Below are positions 54,444-62,763 of a stretch of 64,000 bases of DNA, piece after piece. Numbering within the stretch: position 1 is the first letter of the stretch; each line of letters opens with the position of its first letter. The translations under genes and the position numbers were made by a program. The notes beneath the pieces were generated by a model. The model ran no database searches. It saw only the letters and a list, made by a program, of their open reading frames with translations, and had not been told where the DNA came from. This DNA comes from Rhodopseudomonas boonkerdii (GTDB lineage Bacteria > Pseudomonadota > Alphaproteobacteria > Rhizobiales > Xanthobacteraceae). The DNA lies in contig NZ_CP036537.1 of NCBI RefSeq assembly GCF_021184025.1, positions 4,898,001 to 4,962,000 of the forward strand, in the 5' to 3' direction.

Positions 54444-54896
54444 ATGACAACAATCCGACTTTCCCGCCCGGGTGAGGGCGACCGCGCCATCGAAATCTGG
54501 CGAGGCGCCGTTGACGCGACGCACGATTTTCTCACGCCCGAAGATCGCCTCGCCATCGACGAAATGGTGTGCGGCTTCCTTCCTCAAGTTCCGCTCTGGC
54601 TCGCCGTGGATTCGAACGATAATCCGTTGGCCTTCATGATGCTCAACGATCGACATATGGAGGCGCTGTTCGTCGATCCAGCTCATCGCGGGGCCGGCAT
54701 CGGTGCAGCGCTCGTGCGCCACGGGCTCACGCTTCATCCCAATATGACGACCGATGTTAACGAGCAGAATGACCAGGCTCTTGGCTTCTATGAACGCATG
54801 GGATTCAGGCGGACGGGCCGTTCGCCAATCGACGGACAGGGCAAGCCCTATCCGCTGGTTCACCTGGAATATTCTAATCGATTGGCGAGCTGCTAA
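54444..54896 (+). CDS. yjaB: GNAT acetyltransferase, YjaB-like
   Basis: A 150-residue N-acetyltransferase. The acetyl-CoA loop is VDPAHRGAGIGAALVRHGLT, preceded by MMLNDRHMEALF. The C-terminal strand set NEQNDQALGFYERMGFRRTG is the GNAT motif B. Beginning-to-end resemblance to E. coli YjaB is high by eye (SVDATHDFL/AVDATHDFL, VNEQNEQA/VNEQNDQA). Substrate unknown. It follows the RegB-like gene by 18 bases and may share its transcript. Confidence 0.85.
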   Translation: MTTIRLSRPGEGDRAIEIWRGAVDATHDFLTPEDRLAIDEMVCGFLPQVPLWLAVDSNDNPLAFMMLNDRHMEALFVDPAHRGAGIGAALVRHGLTLHPNMTTDVNEQNDQALGFYERMGFRRTGRSPIDGQGKPYPLVHLEYSNRLASC

Positions 54897-55140
54897 GTCG
54901 ATCGATCCGGACGCAGCGCAGTGTTGTCGCATTCGCGACCCCCGCGCCGGCTGCTGATTTGACAATTGACAGCATACGGCGTTTGCGCGAACCTTCGTGC
55001 AGGTGGATACGACCTGCCGGTTGCGCCCTTTCGGGACGGTGAATGTATCAGCCCTTTCGGCATCTCCCTTTGCCCGAGCGACCGGGTCAGCAATGCAACC
55101 GCCTGACACGCCTGGTTCGCTCACGCAAAGGACGACGCAC

Positions 55141-56352
55141 ATGCGCGATTTTCGCGATGCCAAGGCTATGGCGCAGACACTGCGCGACTCTCTGACCTCC
55201 AAAGCGATCGATATCAGCCACAGCGAAAGCCTGGAGCTGGTCTCGAAAATGCTGGGTGTTGCCGACTGGAATACATTGTCGGCGATGCTGCAGGCGGACC
55301 ACCGTCTGCCCGGCGCGACCGTCAAACCGCGAACCGCCACCGCAAGCTATCCGGCGATACCGCTGCGGGACTTCGTTCCGTTTCCCGCAACCGTCTTTCC
55401 GTTGATCGCCGGCCGTCCGAAGACCATGCGGGCCTTGCAGGATGCCTATGATCGCCAGCGCGAGGTTACTCTGGCCGTTCAGAAAGACGCCACTCTCGAC
55501 GAACCCGGCTTCGACGATATCCACCATGTCGGCATCCTGGCGCAACTGCTCGACGTCCAGCATTTCGAGGACGGAACGTTGAAGGTTCTGGTACAGGGCC
55601 GACGCCGCGTCACGATCGCAAGCTTCGTTGGCGAAACCGGCGTTTATCAGGCCGAGGTCTCCGAACTCGGCAACGAGCCGCAACCCGAGGCGCCGGATCT
55701 CATCCGGGACACCGTCGCGCGTTTCACCAACTACGCCGCTGCTCATGACATCAATCTGCCGCCGATCTGGCCACCACTCGAAAAATCCGCCGATCCCGGA
55801 CGGGTCGCGGACATCATCGCGTCTCACATCATTTTGCCGACCAACGACAAGCAGGACTTGCTCGCGACATTCGATCCGGTGACGCGGTTGAAGCGTATCG
55901 CCGCCGCCATGGGTGCGCCGCTGCTGCCACGGTCCCCCGCGCTGGATGCCACATGGCGCCGCGCGCTGGACCATGCCAATGCCCGCCATCATCGTTATGC
56001 GACACTGGAGCATCTTCTGCTCGCACTCGTCGACGATCCCGACGCCTCGGCGCTATTGCATGCCTGCAAGGCCGATCCGGTCGCGATCAGAACCAGCCTG
56101 CTCGGCTATGTCGACAACGAGCTGACGAATCTGGCGATCGACGCCGGCGGGCACGCCCGGCCAACGGAGGCATTCGCGCGCGTGGCCCGGCACGCCGTTC
56201 TGCTGGCCAAGGAGTTCGGCTGGCGAGAGGTTTCGGGCGGCGACATGCTGCTCGCCATTTTCTCCGAGAACCTCAGCCCGGCGGCGCGCCTGCTCGACAA
56301 GCAGGGCGTCACCAGACAGAACGTTCTCGACGTCATGCAGCAACGTGCGTGA
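55141..56352 (+). CDS. Fusion of glyoxalase-related segment, LON substrate-binding domain and ClpA N-domain
   Basis: A 403-residue protein with three parts. Residues 1-50 (RDFRDAKAMAQTLRDSLTSK; SHSESLELVSKMLGVADWNT) match the glyoxalase-related N-terminal segment. Residues about 70-257 are a LON substrate-binding domain (PAIPLRDFVPFPATVFPLIA; DIHHVGILAQLLDVQHFEDG; GRRRVTIASF). Residues about 266-403 are a double Clp N repeat of ClpA type (HRYATLEHLLLALVDDPDAS; GGDMLLAIFSENLSPAARLL). There is no AAA+ ATPase, protease Ser-Lys dyad or ClpP-binding loop. It may be an adaptor or decoy for Lon/ClpAP. AAAGGA precedes ATG 55141. Confidence 0.85.
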   Translation: MRDFRDAKAMAQTLRDSLTSKAIDISHSESLELVSKMLGVADWNTLSAMLQADHRLPGATVKPRTATASYPAIPLRDFVPFPATVFPLIAGRPKTMRALQDAYDRQREVTLAVQKDATLDEPGFDDIHHVGILAQLLDVQHFEDGTLKVLVQGRRRVTIASFVGETGVYQAEVSELGNEPQPEAPDLIRDTVARFTNYAAAHDINLPPIWPPLEKSADPGRVADIIASHIILPTNDKQDLLATFDPVTRLKRIAAAMGAPLLPRSPALDATWRRALDHANARHHRYATLEHLLLALVDDPDASALLHACKADPVAIRTSLLGYVDNELTNLAIDAGGHARPTEAFARVARHAVLLAKEFGWREVSGGDMLLAIFSENLSPAARLLDKQGVTRQNVLDVMQQRA

Positions 56353-56361
56353 TCGGCGAGT

Positions 56362-57600
56362 TCAAATCGCCGGATCGGGAAACGCCGCGGCCTGTTTGAG
56401 CGCGCGGCGTTTCGCAAAGCCGGCGATCGCCAGCACCGCGAGGCCCAGCACCACCGGCGGAAAGACGACGGCATTGACGGCGTTCCAGCCGTAATTCGCC
56501 AGGAGCTGCCCGGACGAGAACGAGCCCACCGCCATCAGGCCGAAGACGAGAAAATCGTTGAAGGCCTGCACCTTGTTGCGCTCCTGCGGCCGGTGCGTTT
56601 CGAGCACCAGCGCGGAGGCGCCGACGAAGCCGAAATTCCAGCCGACGCCGAGCACGACAAGCGCGACCCAGAAATGCATCGCGGACACACCGGACATGCC
56701 GATGATCGCCGCCAGCGCTTCGAGCAGGAGCCCCACAGCCACCACCTTCGGCGCACCGAAGCGCGTGATCAGCGCGCCGGTGAAGAAGCTCGGGCCGTAC
56801 ATGGCAACGACGTGCCACTGAATGCCGAAGTTGGAATCGCTGAGGCTGAGGCCGCAGATCTTCATGGCGAGCGGCGCCGAGGTCATCACCAGATTCATCA
56901 TCGCATAGGACACCACGCCGCAGATCGCGGCGGCGACGAAACGCGGCTGCCTGATGATCTCCGGCAGCGGCCGGCCGCCATGCATGTCCGCCGGCGCCGG
57001 CTTCGGCGCATTCACCGTGGACAGCAGCACCATCGCGATCAGCGCCACCACTGCCTGCGCGAGGAAGCTGAACGAGAACAGATAGGGCGACCAGATATCC
57101 ATGGTCCATTGCACGAGCTGCGGCCCCAGCACGCCGGCGAACACGCCGCCGGCCATCACCCACGACACCGCCTTCGGCCGATAGGCCGGGCTCGCGCCAT
57201 CCGCCGCAGCGAAACGATAGGACTGCGCCACTGCACCGTAAAAACCGCCGAAGAAGGTCGCGCAGCAGAACAGCGCAAACGACGACTGCAGGATCGCGAT
57301 GGCACCGAGCAAGCCGCAGAGCATCCCTGCTCCGCTGCCGATGATGAAAGCCACACGGCGCCCATAGCGCCGCGAGATCATGCCGACAGGCAAGGTCGCT
57401 GCCGCAAGACCCACCACATAGACCGACAGCGGCACCGTCGCGAGAGCGACATTCGGCGCCAGCGTCGCACCGACAATCGCACCGGTGGCGAAAATCACCG
57501 CCGAATTGGCGCCGCCCAACGCCTGCGCCGCAGCGAGCCGCCACACCGTGGCGCGCGCGTGCGCATCGTCGAAAGTCTCGGGAGTCGTCGTCTCGCTCAT
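56362..57600 (-). CDS. MFS transporter
   Basis: A 412-residue 12-helix major facilitator. The N-terminal motif PVGMISRRYGRRVAFIIGSG is motif A, after helix 2. The first helix is WRLAAAQALGGANSAVIFAT. Helix-rich halves join at a Pro/Lys loop (NAPKPAPADMHGGRPLPEII). Substrate unknown; the group includes many exporters of small compounds. It converges on the LON/ClpA-N fusion gene, with nine bases between stops. Confidence 0.88.
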   Translation of the reverse strand: MSETTTPETFDDAHARATVWRLAAAQALGGANSAVIFATGAIVGATLAPNVALATVPLSVYVVGLAAATLPVGMISRRYGRRVAFIIGSGAGMLCGLLGAIAILQSSFALFCCATFFGGFYGAVAQSYRFAAADGASPAYRPKAVSWVMAGGVFAGVLGPQLVQWTMDIWSPYLFSFSFLAQAVVALIAMVLLSTVNAPKPAPADMHGGRPLPEIIRQPRFVAAAICGVVSYAMMNLVMTSAPLAMKICGLSLSDSNFGIQWHVVAMYGPSFFTGALITRFGAPKVVAVGLLLEALAAIIGMSGVSAMHFWVALVVLGVGWNFGFVGASALVLETHRPQERNKVQAFNDFLVFGLMAVGSFSSGQLLANYGWNAVNAVVFPPVVLGLAVLAIAGFAKRRALKQAAAFPDPAI

Positions 57601-57716
57601 TTGGGAAATCCGCCCGGATGAAGCCCGGTTCGATCCGGGCCGTTATTCGCGGCGACTATGGAGAGCCACCTGCGACAGATCAACACACGCCAGCGCGGCC
57701 GGCCCATGCAGCCGCG

Positions 57717-58397
57717 CTATTCGGCTGCACGCGCGAAGACCAGAATGAAATTGTTCGCCGGCATCTCGACGATCTCGCTCAGCCTGAGGCCGACACCATG
57801 AGCGACCGTCTCCAGCTCTTCCACATCGCGCACCCCCCATGCGGGATTGCCGTTGCGCAGGCTGGTATCGAAAGCCGCGTTGCTCAGCGCCGTATGTTTG
57901 CCGCCGCGCTTGAACGGTCCGTAGAGGAAGAGCTTGCCATCCGGCCGAAGGTAACGCGCCGCGCCCGAGATCAGCCCCTCCGCCACCGGCCATGGCGCGA
58001 TGTGAACGACATTGGCGCAGAATACCGCGCGCAGCGCACCCGGGCCGTTGCCATTCGTCAATTCCGGGCACCAGCCGGGATCGGTCAGATCGATCCGCAA
58101 TGGCGGACGCACATTGGGGCGCTGCACGTAATTGCGCCATGCCTCGATACTGCGCAGATGCGCCTCGTTGAGATCGCTCGGCCACCAGGTGATGCCGGGA
58201 GAATGCCCGGCAAAGTGCATGACGTGCTGGCCGGTGCCGCTGCCGACCTCCACAACATCGCCGTCGTGATGCTGCAAGAATGCCGCAAGAACTTTCCAGA
58301 TCGCGGCGTGGTTTCGATGAAAAGCCGCGGCATCCAGGCGGCCATCGGGCGCGATTCTCCCGCCATCCTTGCCGAACTCGACCACATATTCCGCCAT
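57717..58397 (-). CDS. DUF938 methyltransferase-like protein
   Basis: A 226-residue protein of the DUF938 family. The SAM-binding motif is VVEVGSGTGQHVMHFAGHSP. Downstream it has ITWWPSDLNEAHLRSIEAWR, FCANVVHIAPWPVAEGLISG and LFLYGPFKRGGKHTALSNAA, all family landmarks. A methyltransferase of unknown substrate. ATG 58397 is chosen: GGAG is six bases upstream of it, but abuts the alternative at 58403. Divergent from the persulfide dioxygenase gene. Confidence 0.9.
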   Translation of the reverse strand: MAEYVVEFGKDGGRIAPDGRLDAAAFHRNHAAIWKVLAAFLQHHDGDVVEVGSGTGQHVMHFAGHSPGITWWPSDLNEAHLRSIEAWRNYVQRPNVRPPLRIDLTDPGWCPELTNGNGPGALRAVFCANVVHIAPWPVAEGLISGAARYLRPDGKLFLYGPFKRGGKHTALSNAAFDTSLRNGNPAWGVRDVEELETVAHGVGLRLSEIVEMPANNFILVFARAAE

Positions 58398-58486
58398 GCG
58401 CATCTCCGTCCCGCAGCATTAGGTCGCCAGGCGTCTGGAAGCAATTCTGCAGCAGAAAACATTCGCCGAAAAAGCGTTTGATAGGG

Positions 58487-58522
58487 TAATATTCTGACTG
58501 TTGTCGATTACATGGAATATTC
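58487..58522. promoter_or_regulatory. Candidate operator in the persulfide dioxygenase promoter
   Basis: Two AATATTC copies lie 28 bases apart (58488-58494 in TAATATTC, 58516-58522 in the palindrome GAATATTC), AT-rich within GC-rich DNA, 24-60 bases before the dioxygenase start. In relatives the ArsR-type regulator BigR binds AT-rich inverted repeats before such genes. No bigR is nearby. The assignment is inference. Confidence 0.4.
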
Positions 58523-58545
58523 GACCACAGACTACGGTGAACGGC

Positions 58546-59586
58546 ATGATCTTCCGGCAGCTCTTCGACAGCGTTTCGGGCACCTACAGCTATCTCCTCG
58601 CCAGCCGGCCCGGCGGCGAAGCGTTGATCCTCGATCCCGTGCTGGACAAGGTCGATCGCTACTGCCAATTGCTGCGCGAACTCGACCTGCGCCTGGTGAA
58701 AGCCGTCGATACGCACCTTCATGCCGATCACGTCACCGGCCTCGCCGAGCTGCGCGAGCGCACCCAATGCGTCACGGTGATGGGCGACCAGAGCAAGGCG
58801 GATGTCGTCGCCATGCGCGTCAGCGACGGCGACAAGGTAATGATCGAGGGTGTCAGCCTGGACGTGATGTACACGCCGGGCCACACCGACGACTCCTACA
58901 GCTTCATGATGAAGGATCGTGTTTTCACCGGCGATACGCTGCTGATCCGCGGCACCGGCCGCACGGACTTTCAGAACGGCAGCGCACGGGCGCAATACGA
59001 CTCGCTGTTCAATCGCCTGCTGAAACTGCCGGACGAGACCATGGTGTTTCCGGCGCATGATTACAAAGGCGACACGGTGTCCACCATCGGCGAGGAAAAG
59101 CGCTTCAATCCGCGGCTGCAGGTCAACTCCGTCGACGAATATATCGAACTGATGAGCAAGCTCAATCTGCCGAACCCGAAGCTGATGGACGTGGTCATCC
59201 CCGCCAATATGAAAGTGGGTCTCAAGCCGGACGAGCTGCTGCAACAGGGGCTTGCGCTATCGCCGCGGGACGCGATCGCGCATCTTGACGATCCCGAGAT
59301 GCTGCTGGTCGATCTGCGCGAAAGCGGCGAGCGGGCGAAGTTCGGAACGCTGCCCGGCGCGCTGCATGCGCCCTATCCGACGATTTCGGACAACCTCAAG
59401 CCCGGCGGCATGCTGCGCGAGGTGGCCAACGCCAGCAGACGCCGGCTCGTTTTTTTCTGCGCCTATGGCGAGCGCTCGGCGATGGCGGTGCATGCGGCGC
59501 AGGACGCCGGCATTCAGAACGCCGCACATCTCGATGGTGGCATCGATGCGTGGAAGAAGGCCGGCGGGCCGGTGCTGGCGGCGTAG
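58546..59586 (+). CDS. Persulfide dioxygenase fused to rhodanese (Blh/ETHE1-type)
   Basis: A 346-residue enzyme. Residues 1-~230 form a metallo-beta-lactamase-fold ETHE1-type dioxygenase (THLHADHVTGLAEL; TPGHTDDSYSFM; FTGDTLLIRGTGRTDF; FPAHDYKG), oxidising glutathione persulfide to sulfite. Residues about 250-346 are a rhodanese domain with active loop FFCAYGERSAMAVHAA (Cys). The fusion lets the two steps of sulfide oxidation share one protein, as known for the Blh product of the bigR operon. ATG 58546 is taken; an in-frame TTG at 58501 would be longer. Confidence 0.92.
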   Translation: MIFRQLFDSVSGTYSYLLASRPGGEALILDPVLDKVDRYCQLLRELDLRLVKAVDTHLHADHVTGLAELRERTQCVTVMGDQSKADVVAMRVSDGDKVMIEGVSLDVMYTPGHTDDSYSFMMKDRVFTGDTLLIRGTGRTDFQNGSARAQYDSLFNRLLKLPDETMVFPAHDYKGDTVSTIGEEKRFNPRLQVNSVDEYIELMSKLNLPNPKLMDVVIPANMKVGLKPDELLQQGLALSPRDAIAHLDDPEMLLVDLRESGERAKFGTLPGALHAPYPTISDNLKPGGMLREVANASRRRLVFFCAYGERSAMAVHAAQDAGIQNAAHLDGGIDAWKKAGGPVLAA

Positions 59587-59596
59587 CAGCCCCATG

Positions 59597-59722
59597 ACTT
59601 GTCCCGGGCGCGATGCAACGCGCAGCGTTGCCTCGCAGAACCGGGACCGTACCGAACTCCGAGCTTGTGGCGGTCCCGGCTCTGCGAAGGGGCACTTCGC
59701 GCCGCATCGCGTCCGGGACACA
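59597..59722. repeat. Family E palindromic repeat, copy 1
   Basis: Outer arms CTTGTCCCGGGCGCGATGC and GCATCGCGTCCGGGACA are inverted, with an inner pair GAACCGGGACCGTACC and GGCGGTCCCGGCTC. It fills the gap between the converging dioxygenase and Ni/Co transporter genes. A shorter copy is at 62698-62752. Confidence 0.8.
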
Positions 59723-59727
59723 ATTCA

Positions 59728-60786
59728 TCACGACGCCTTGCCGACCTGCACCTCGATGTCGTCATAACCCTTGATGCGATAAATCAGCATCGAGACCAGC
59801 CAGCTGACGATAAAGATGGCGACGATGAGATAGCCCATCGCGCCGAGATTTTCGTTCAGCACCTCGATGGCTTCCCAGAAGCTGCCGGAGAGATCGAGCT
59901 TGCGCCCGATCAGGCCGAGCGCCTCGATGCTGCCGATCACCAGCGCGACGATCACCGACACCGCCGTGATCATCATGTTGTAATAGAGCTTGCGGATCGG
60001 TTTCACGAAGGCCCAGCCATAAGCGCGCACCATCAGGATCGAATCCGTCGCGTCCACCAACGACATGCCCGCCGTGAACAGCGCCGGGAAAACGAGGATC
60101 GACCACATCGACATGCCCTCGGCACTCTGCGAGGCGGAAATGCCGAGGATGGCGATCTCCGTCGCGGTATCGAAGCCGAGGCCGAACAGAATACCGAGCG
60201 GATACATGTGCCAGCTCTTGGTGATGACACCGAACAGCCGGCGCAGCGCGCGGCCGATGATGCCGCGCTGGGCCAGCACGGCATTGAGATCCTCCTCGAT
60301 GAAGCGCTCGCCGCGTTTCACAGCGCGAAAGACACGGTAGACAGCAACGAGGATGAAGAGATTGGCGATGCCGACGATCAGCAGGAAAAAGGCCGAAACG
60401 CCGGTACCGATCAACCCGCCCACTTCCTTGAAATTGTCGAACCGCTCCTGCAGCGCCGATACCGCCAGCGCGACGAAAATCGAAGCCACGATCACCACGG
60501 TGGAATGGCCGAGCGAGAAGAACATGCCGACCGAGATCGGTCGTTTGCCCGCCTGCATCAGTTTTCGAGTGATGTTGTCGATGGCCGCGATGTGATCGGC
60601 ATCGAAGGCATGGCGCAGGCCGAACGTATAGGCCAGAACCGCGGTTCCCAGCAGCACCGGCTGGTCGCGGAACGCGACCAGCGCCCAGATCCAGGCCAGC
60701 ACATTGGCCGGAACGAGAATGGCGTAAATGGCGATGACGCGTCCGCGCAGATTGTCGGCGCCATCGTTGAAAAGCGTGAGCAGCAT
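59728..60786 (-). CDS. Nickel/cobalt transporter, NiCoT family
   Basis: About 352 residues with eight membrane helices. The metal-selectivity motif is RHAFDADHIAAIDNITRKLM (HX4DH) in helix 2; further family motifs are GMFFSLGHSTVVIVASIFVA and LGILFGLGFDTATEIAILGI. It takes up Ni2+ or Co2+ for hydrogenase, urease or cobalamin enzymes; none of these lies in this window. ATG 60786 is used; the GTG at 60813 is a possible longer start. A tandem 11-base repeat (ATCGCGCAACG twice, 60939-60960) lies upstream. Confidence 0.93.
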   Translation of the reverse strand: MLLTLFNDGADNLRGRVIAIYAILVPANVLAWIWALVAFRDQPVLLGTAVLAYTFGLRHAFDADHIAAIDNITRKLMQAGKRPISVGMFFSLGHSTVVIVASIFVALAVSALQERFDNFKEVGGLIGTGVSAFFLLIVGIANLFILVAVYRVFRAVKRGERFIEEDLNAVLAQRGIIGRALRRLFGVITKSWHMYPLGILFGLGFDTATEIAILGISASQSAEGMSMWSILVFPALFTAGMSLVDATDSILMVRAYGWAFVKPIRKLYYNMMITAVSVIVALVIGSIEALGLIGRKLDLSGSFWEAIEVLNENLGAMGYLIVAIFIVSWLVSMLIYRIKGYDDIEVQVGKAS

Positions 60787-61019
60787 GGGAGAAAAACGGT
60801 CCGATTGACGCACGGATTGTCTCAGAGCAGCCGCATCGACGCAACTGCGGCGATGTCGCTTCGGATTCCGCGTCGTGCCTCAGAAATGGCCGATCGACGT
60901 GATCCGCTGTTGGCTGAATGGACACGGGCATTTATATAATCGCGCAACGATCGCGCAACGCGTGCCCTGTGCCGTAGCGCTGACACCCAAACCCGCAGAT
61001 CCAAAACGAAGCCGAGTTG

Positions 61020-61280
61020 ATGTCCGCAGACGATAACAAATCCACCAAGGCCGAGCGTGACGCCGCCCAGCAGGCCGTGCTCGACAATATGGCACGCCTG
61101 AAGGCGCTGCGCCTGGCGCGCGAAGCCGCGATGCCGCAGACGGCGCCGAAGAAGAAGACCGCCGCGAAATCCAGCCGGACCGCGTCGGGCGGCAAGACCC
61201 AGGCCGGCAAGCCGACCGAGAAGTCGCCAGCACTGTCGGCCTGGCTGGCGGAGCAGCGCAAGGGCGGTTTCCGGACATAA
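61020..61280 (+). CDS. Small basic hypothetical protein
   Basis: 86 residues. The N-terminal half is a charged helix (AERDAAQQAVLDNMARLKAL then RLAREAA), the middle is Lys/Thr/Ala-rich (PKKKTAAKSSRTASGGKTQA) and the end is SPALSAWLAEQRKGGFRT. It looks like a DNA- or RNA-associated or linker protein of a type I have seen in related genomes; no named family. Function unknown. Divergent from the Ni/Co transporter. The ATG at 61020 follows an in-frame TTG. Confidence 0.65.
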   Translation: MSADDNKSTKAERDAAQQAVLDNMARLKALRLAREAAMPQTAPKKKTAAKSSRTASGGKTQAGKPTEKSPALSAWLAEQRKGGFRT

Positions 61281-61287
61281 TACCTGT

Positions 61288-61392
61288 AGGATGGGTCAAG
61301 CGCAGGCGCACCGCGCTGGAGCGAAACCCGTCATTCTGTCGTTACAGCAAGGCTCCGCTGATGGGTTTCGCTCCGCTCCGCCCATCCTACGC
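61288..61392. repeat. Palindromic repeat (GTAGGATGGGTCAAGCG type)
   Basis: Outer arms GTAGGATGGGTCAAGCG and CGCCCATCCTAC and inner arms GCGAAACCCGTCA and TGATGGGTTTCGCTCC are inverted. A relative of the element at 9453-9537. Confidence 0.75.
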
Positions 61393-61470
61393 ACCCTGCG
61401 CATCTCGATTGCCCGATTGCGGTGAAATCTGCTTCAATCACTCGCATGACGTGAGTGCGGGGAGCGCGCG

Positions 61471-61635
61471 ATGACACCACGAACCGGCCGCGGCGAGCCG
61501 AAGACCGAATCCGACAAGCCGGCTCCGCCAAAAACGCCCGTCGATGACGACGATGAGGACGGCGACATCGCCACGCCGAAACGCGATCGCGATGACGAAG
61601 CGGAGATGTTCGAGCGACGTGACAACGACACATAA
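61471..61635 (+). CDS. Small acidic hypothetical protein (54 residues)
   Basis: A short reading frame with GGGGAG six bases before the ATG and a strong terminator directly after the stop. The product is TPRTGRGEPKTESDKPAPPK, then TPVDDDDEDGDIATPKRDRD and DEAEMFERRDNDT. It is disordered, highly charged, with an Asp-rich core. Ribosome-binding site, stop and terminator together argue that it is real. Function unknown. Confidence 0.6.
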   Translation: MTPRTGRGEPKTESDKPAPPKTPVDDDDEDGDIATPKRDRDDEAEMFERRDNDT

Positions 61636-61664
61636 AAACGGCGCGCCAGTGACGCGCCGTTTTG
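61635..61664 (+). terminator. Terminator after the 54-residue gene
   Basis: An 11-bp stem AAAACGGCGCG, a 7-base loop, complement ending in TTTT, starting on the stop codon. Also able to serve the minus-strand dapA-like gene, which ends 22 bases further. Confidence 0.85.
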
Positions 61665-61685
61665 CGTGAAGACAGCCTGGTTCGC

Positions 61686-62612
61686 TCAGGCCGCCTTGAG
61701 GCCGACATCCGGGAGGATCGGGCGTGTGCGCAGCGCCTTTGCCATGATGGCTTCGACGTCCGCCTTCTCATGCGGCAGCAATGCAAGACGCGGCGGACGG
61801 GTCAGCGCGGTGCCGCGGCCCATGATGTTCTCGCAGAGCTTGATGCACTGGACGAGATCCGGCCGCGCATCGAGATGCAGCAGCGGCATGAACCACTCAT
61901 AGATCTTCATCGCCTCGGCATAGCGCCCGGCCTTGGCAAGGCGGAACAGCGTTTCGCCTTCGCGCGGAAACGCATTGGACATGCCGGATACCCAACCGAC
62001 CGCGCCCATGGCGACGCTTTCGACGATCACGTCGTCGAGGCCGGCGAACAGCACGAAGCGATCGCCCACCATGTTGCGGGTGTCGATGAAGCGGCGGGTG
62101 TCGCCGGAGGAATCCTTGAAACATACCACCGTCTCGACATCCGCCAGCGTGGCGAGAATGTCCGGCGTGACGTCGTTCTTGTAGATCGGCGGGTTGTTGT
62201 AGAGCATGACCGGCAGATCGGTCGCCGTCGCCACCGAGCGGAAATGCGCAGCGGTCTCGAACGGTTTCGACGAATAGACCAGCGCCGGCATCACCATGAT
62301 GCCATCGATGCCGACCCGCGCGGCTTCCTTCGCGGTTTCCACGGCGAAGGCCGTGGTGAATTCTGCAATGCCGCACAGCACCGGCACGCGCCCTTTTGCA
62401 ACCGACTTGGCCGCTTCCATGATCGCGATCTTTTCCTTGCGCTCGAGCGAGGTGTTCTCGCCGACCGAGCCGCAGATGATCAGGCCGGACACGCCATCGC
62501 GGATCAGACCATCGATCACCTTGGCGGTGGAATCGATGTCGAGCGACAGATCGTCTTGAAACTGGGTGGTGACGGCCGGGAAGACGCCTTCCCAGGAGAT
62601 GCGGGGACTCAT
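61686..62612 (-). CDS. Dihydrodipicolinate synthase-family aldolase/lyase
   Basis: A 308-residue class I aldolase. The Schiff-base Lys is in VVCFKDSSGDTRRFIDTRN, the Tyr of the relay in LPVMLYNNPPIYKNDV, and GSVGENTSLERKEKIAIMEA is the dicarboxylate-binding loop (GT/SxGE). Because it follows TRAP-transporter genes, it more likely acts on a keto or sugar acid (KDG, hydroxyproline or sialic-acid-type) than on lysine synthesis. Third gene of a dctM-dctP-dapA-like cluster, the last two parted by a family E repeat. Confidence 0.88.
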   Translation of the reverse strand: MSPRISWEGVFPAVTTQFQDDLSLDIDSTAKVIDGLIRDGVSGLIICGSVGENTSLERKEKIAIMEAAKSVAKGRVPVLCGIAEFTTAFAVETAKEAARVGIDGIMVMPALVYSSKPFETAAHFRSVATATDLPVMLYNNPPIYKNDVTPDILATLADVETVVCFKDSSGDTRRFIDTRNMVGDRFVLFAGLDDVIVESVAMGAVGWVSGMSNAFPREGETLFRLAKAGRYAEAMKIYEWFMPLLHLDARPDLVQCIKLCENIMGRGTALTRPPRLALLPHEKADVEAIMAKALRTRPILPDVGLKAA

Positions 62613-62697
62613 GACAAAACTCCGTGTGATGCCGACGCGGGATGAGCGGCGGCTTGTGATGCTTGGTCGATCATTTGAAGTGGCGTGGTTTGATTAC

Positions 62698-62752
62698 TTG
62701 TCCCGGGCGCCCTGCTGCGCAAAGAGCGCTGCACCGCGTCCGGGACAAGTAT
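62698..62752. repeat. Family E palindromic repeat, copy 2
   Basis: CTTGTCCCGGGCGCCCTGC pairs with GCACCGCGTCCGGGACAAG. A short, single-hairpin version of the element at 59597-59722, between the dapA-like and dctP genes. Confidence 0.75.
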
Positions 62753-62763
62753 TCAAGCGAGAA

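Noticed and set aside
53127..55340. A 737-codon open frame on the minus strand
   Set aside because: It lies antisense to the RegB-like, YjaB-like and LON/ClpA-N genes, whose motifs are clear. Its translation is rich in Arg, Asp, Gly and His in the low-complexity manner of GC-rich shadow frames, and has no domain.
57643..59244. A 533-codon minus-strand frame across DUF938 and the dioxygenase gene
   Set aside because: It joins out-of-frame readings of two genes with clear families on both strands.
59599..60939. A 446-codon plus-strand frame
   Set aside because: Shadow of the Ni/Co transporter; starts in repeat DNA.
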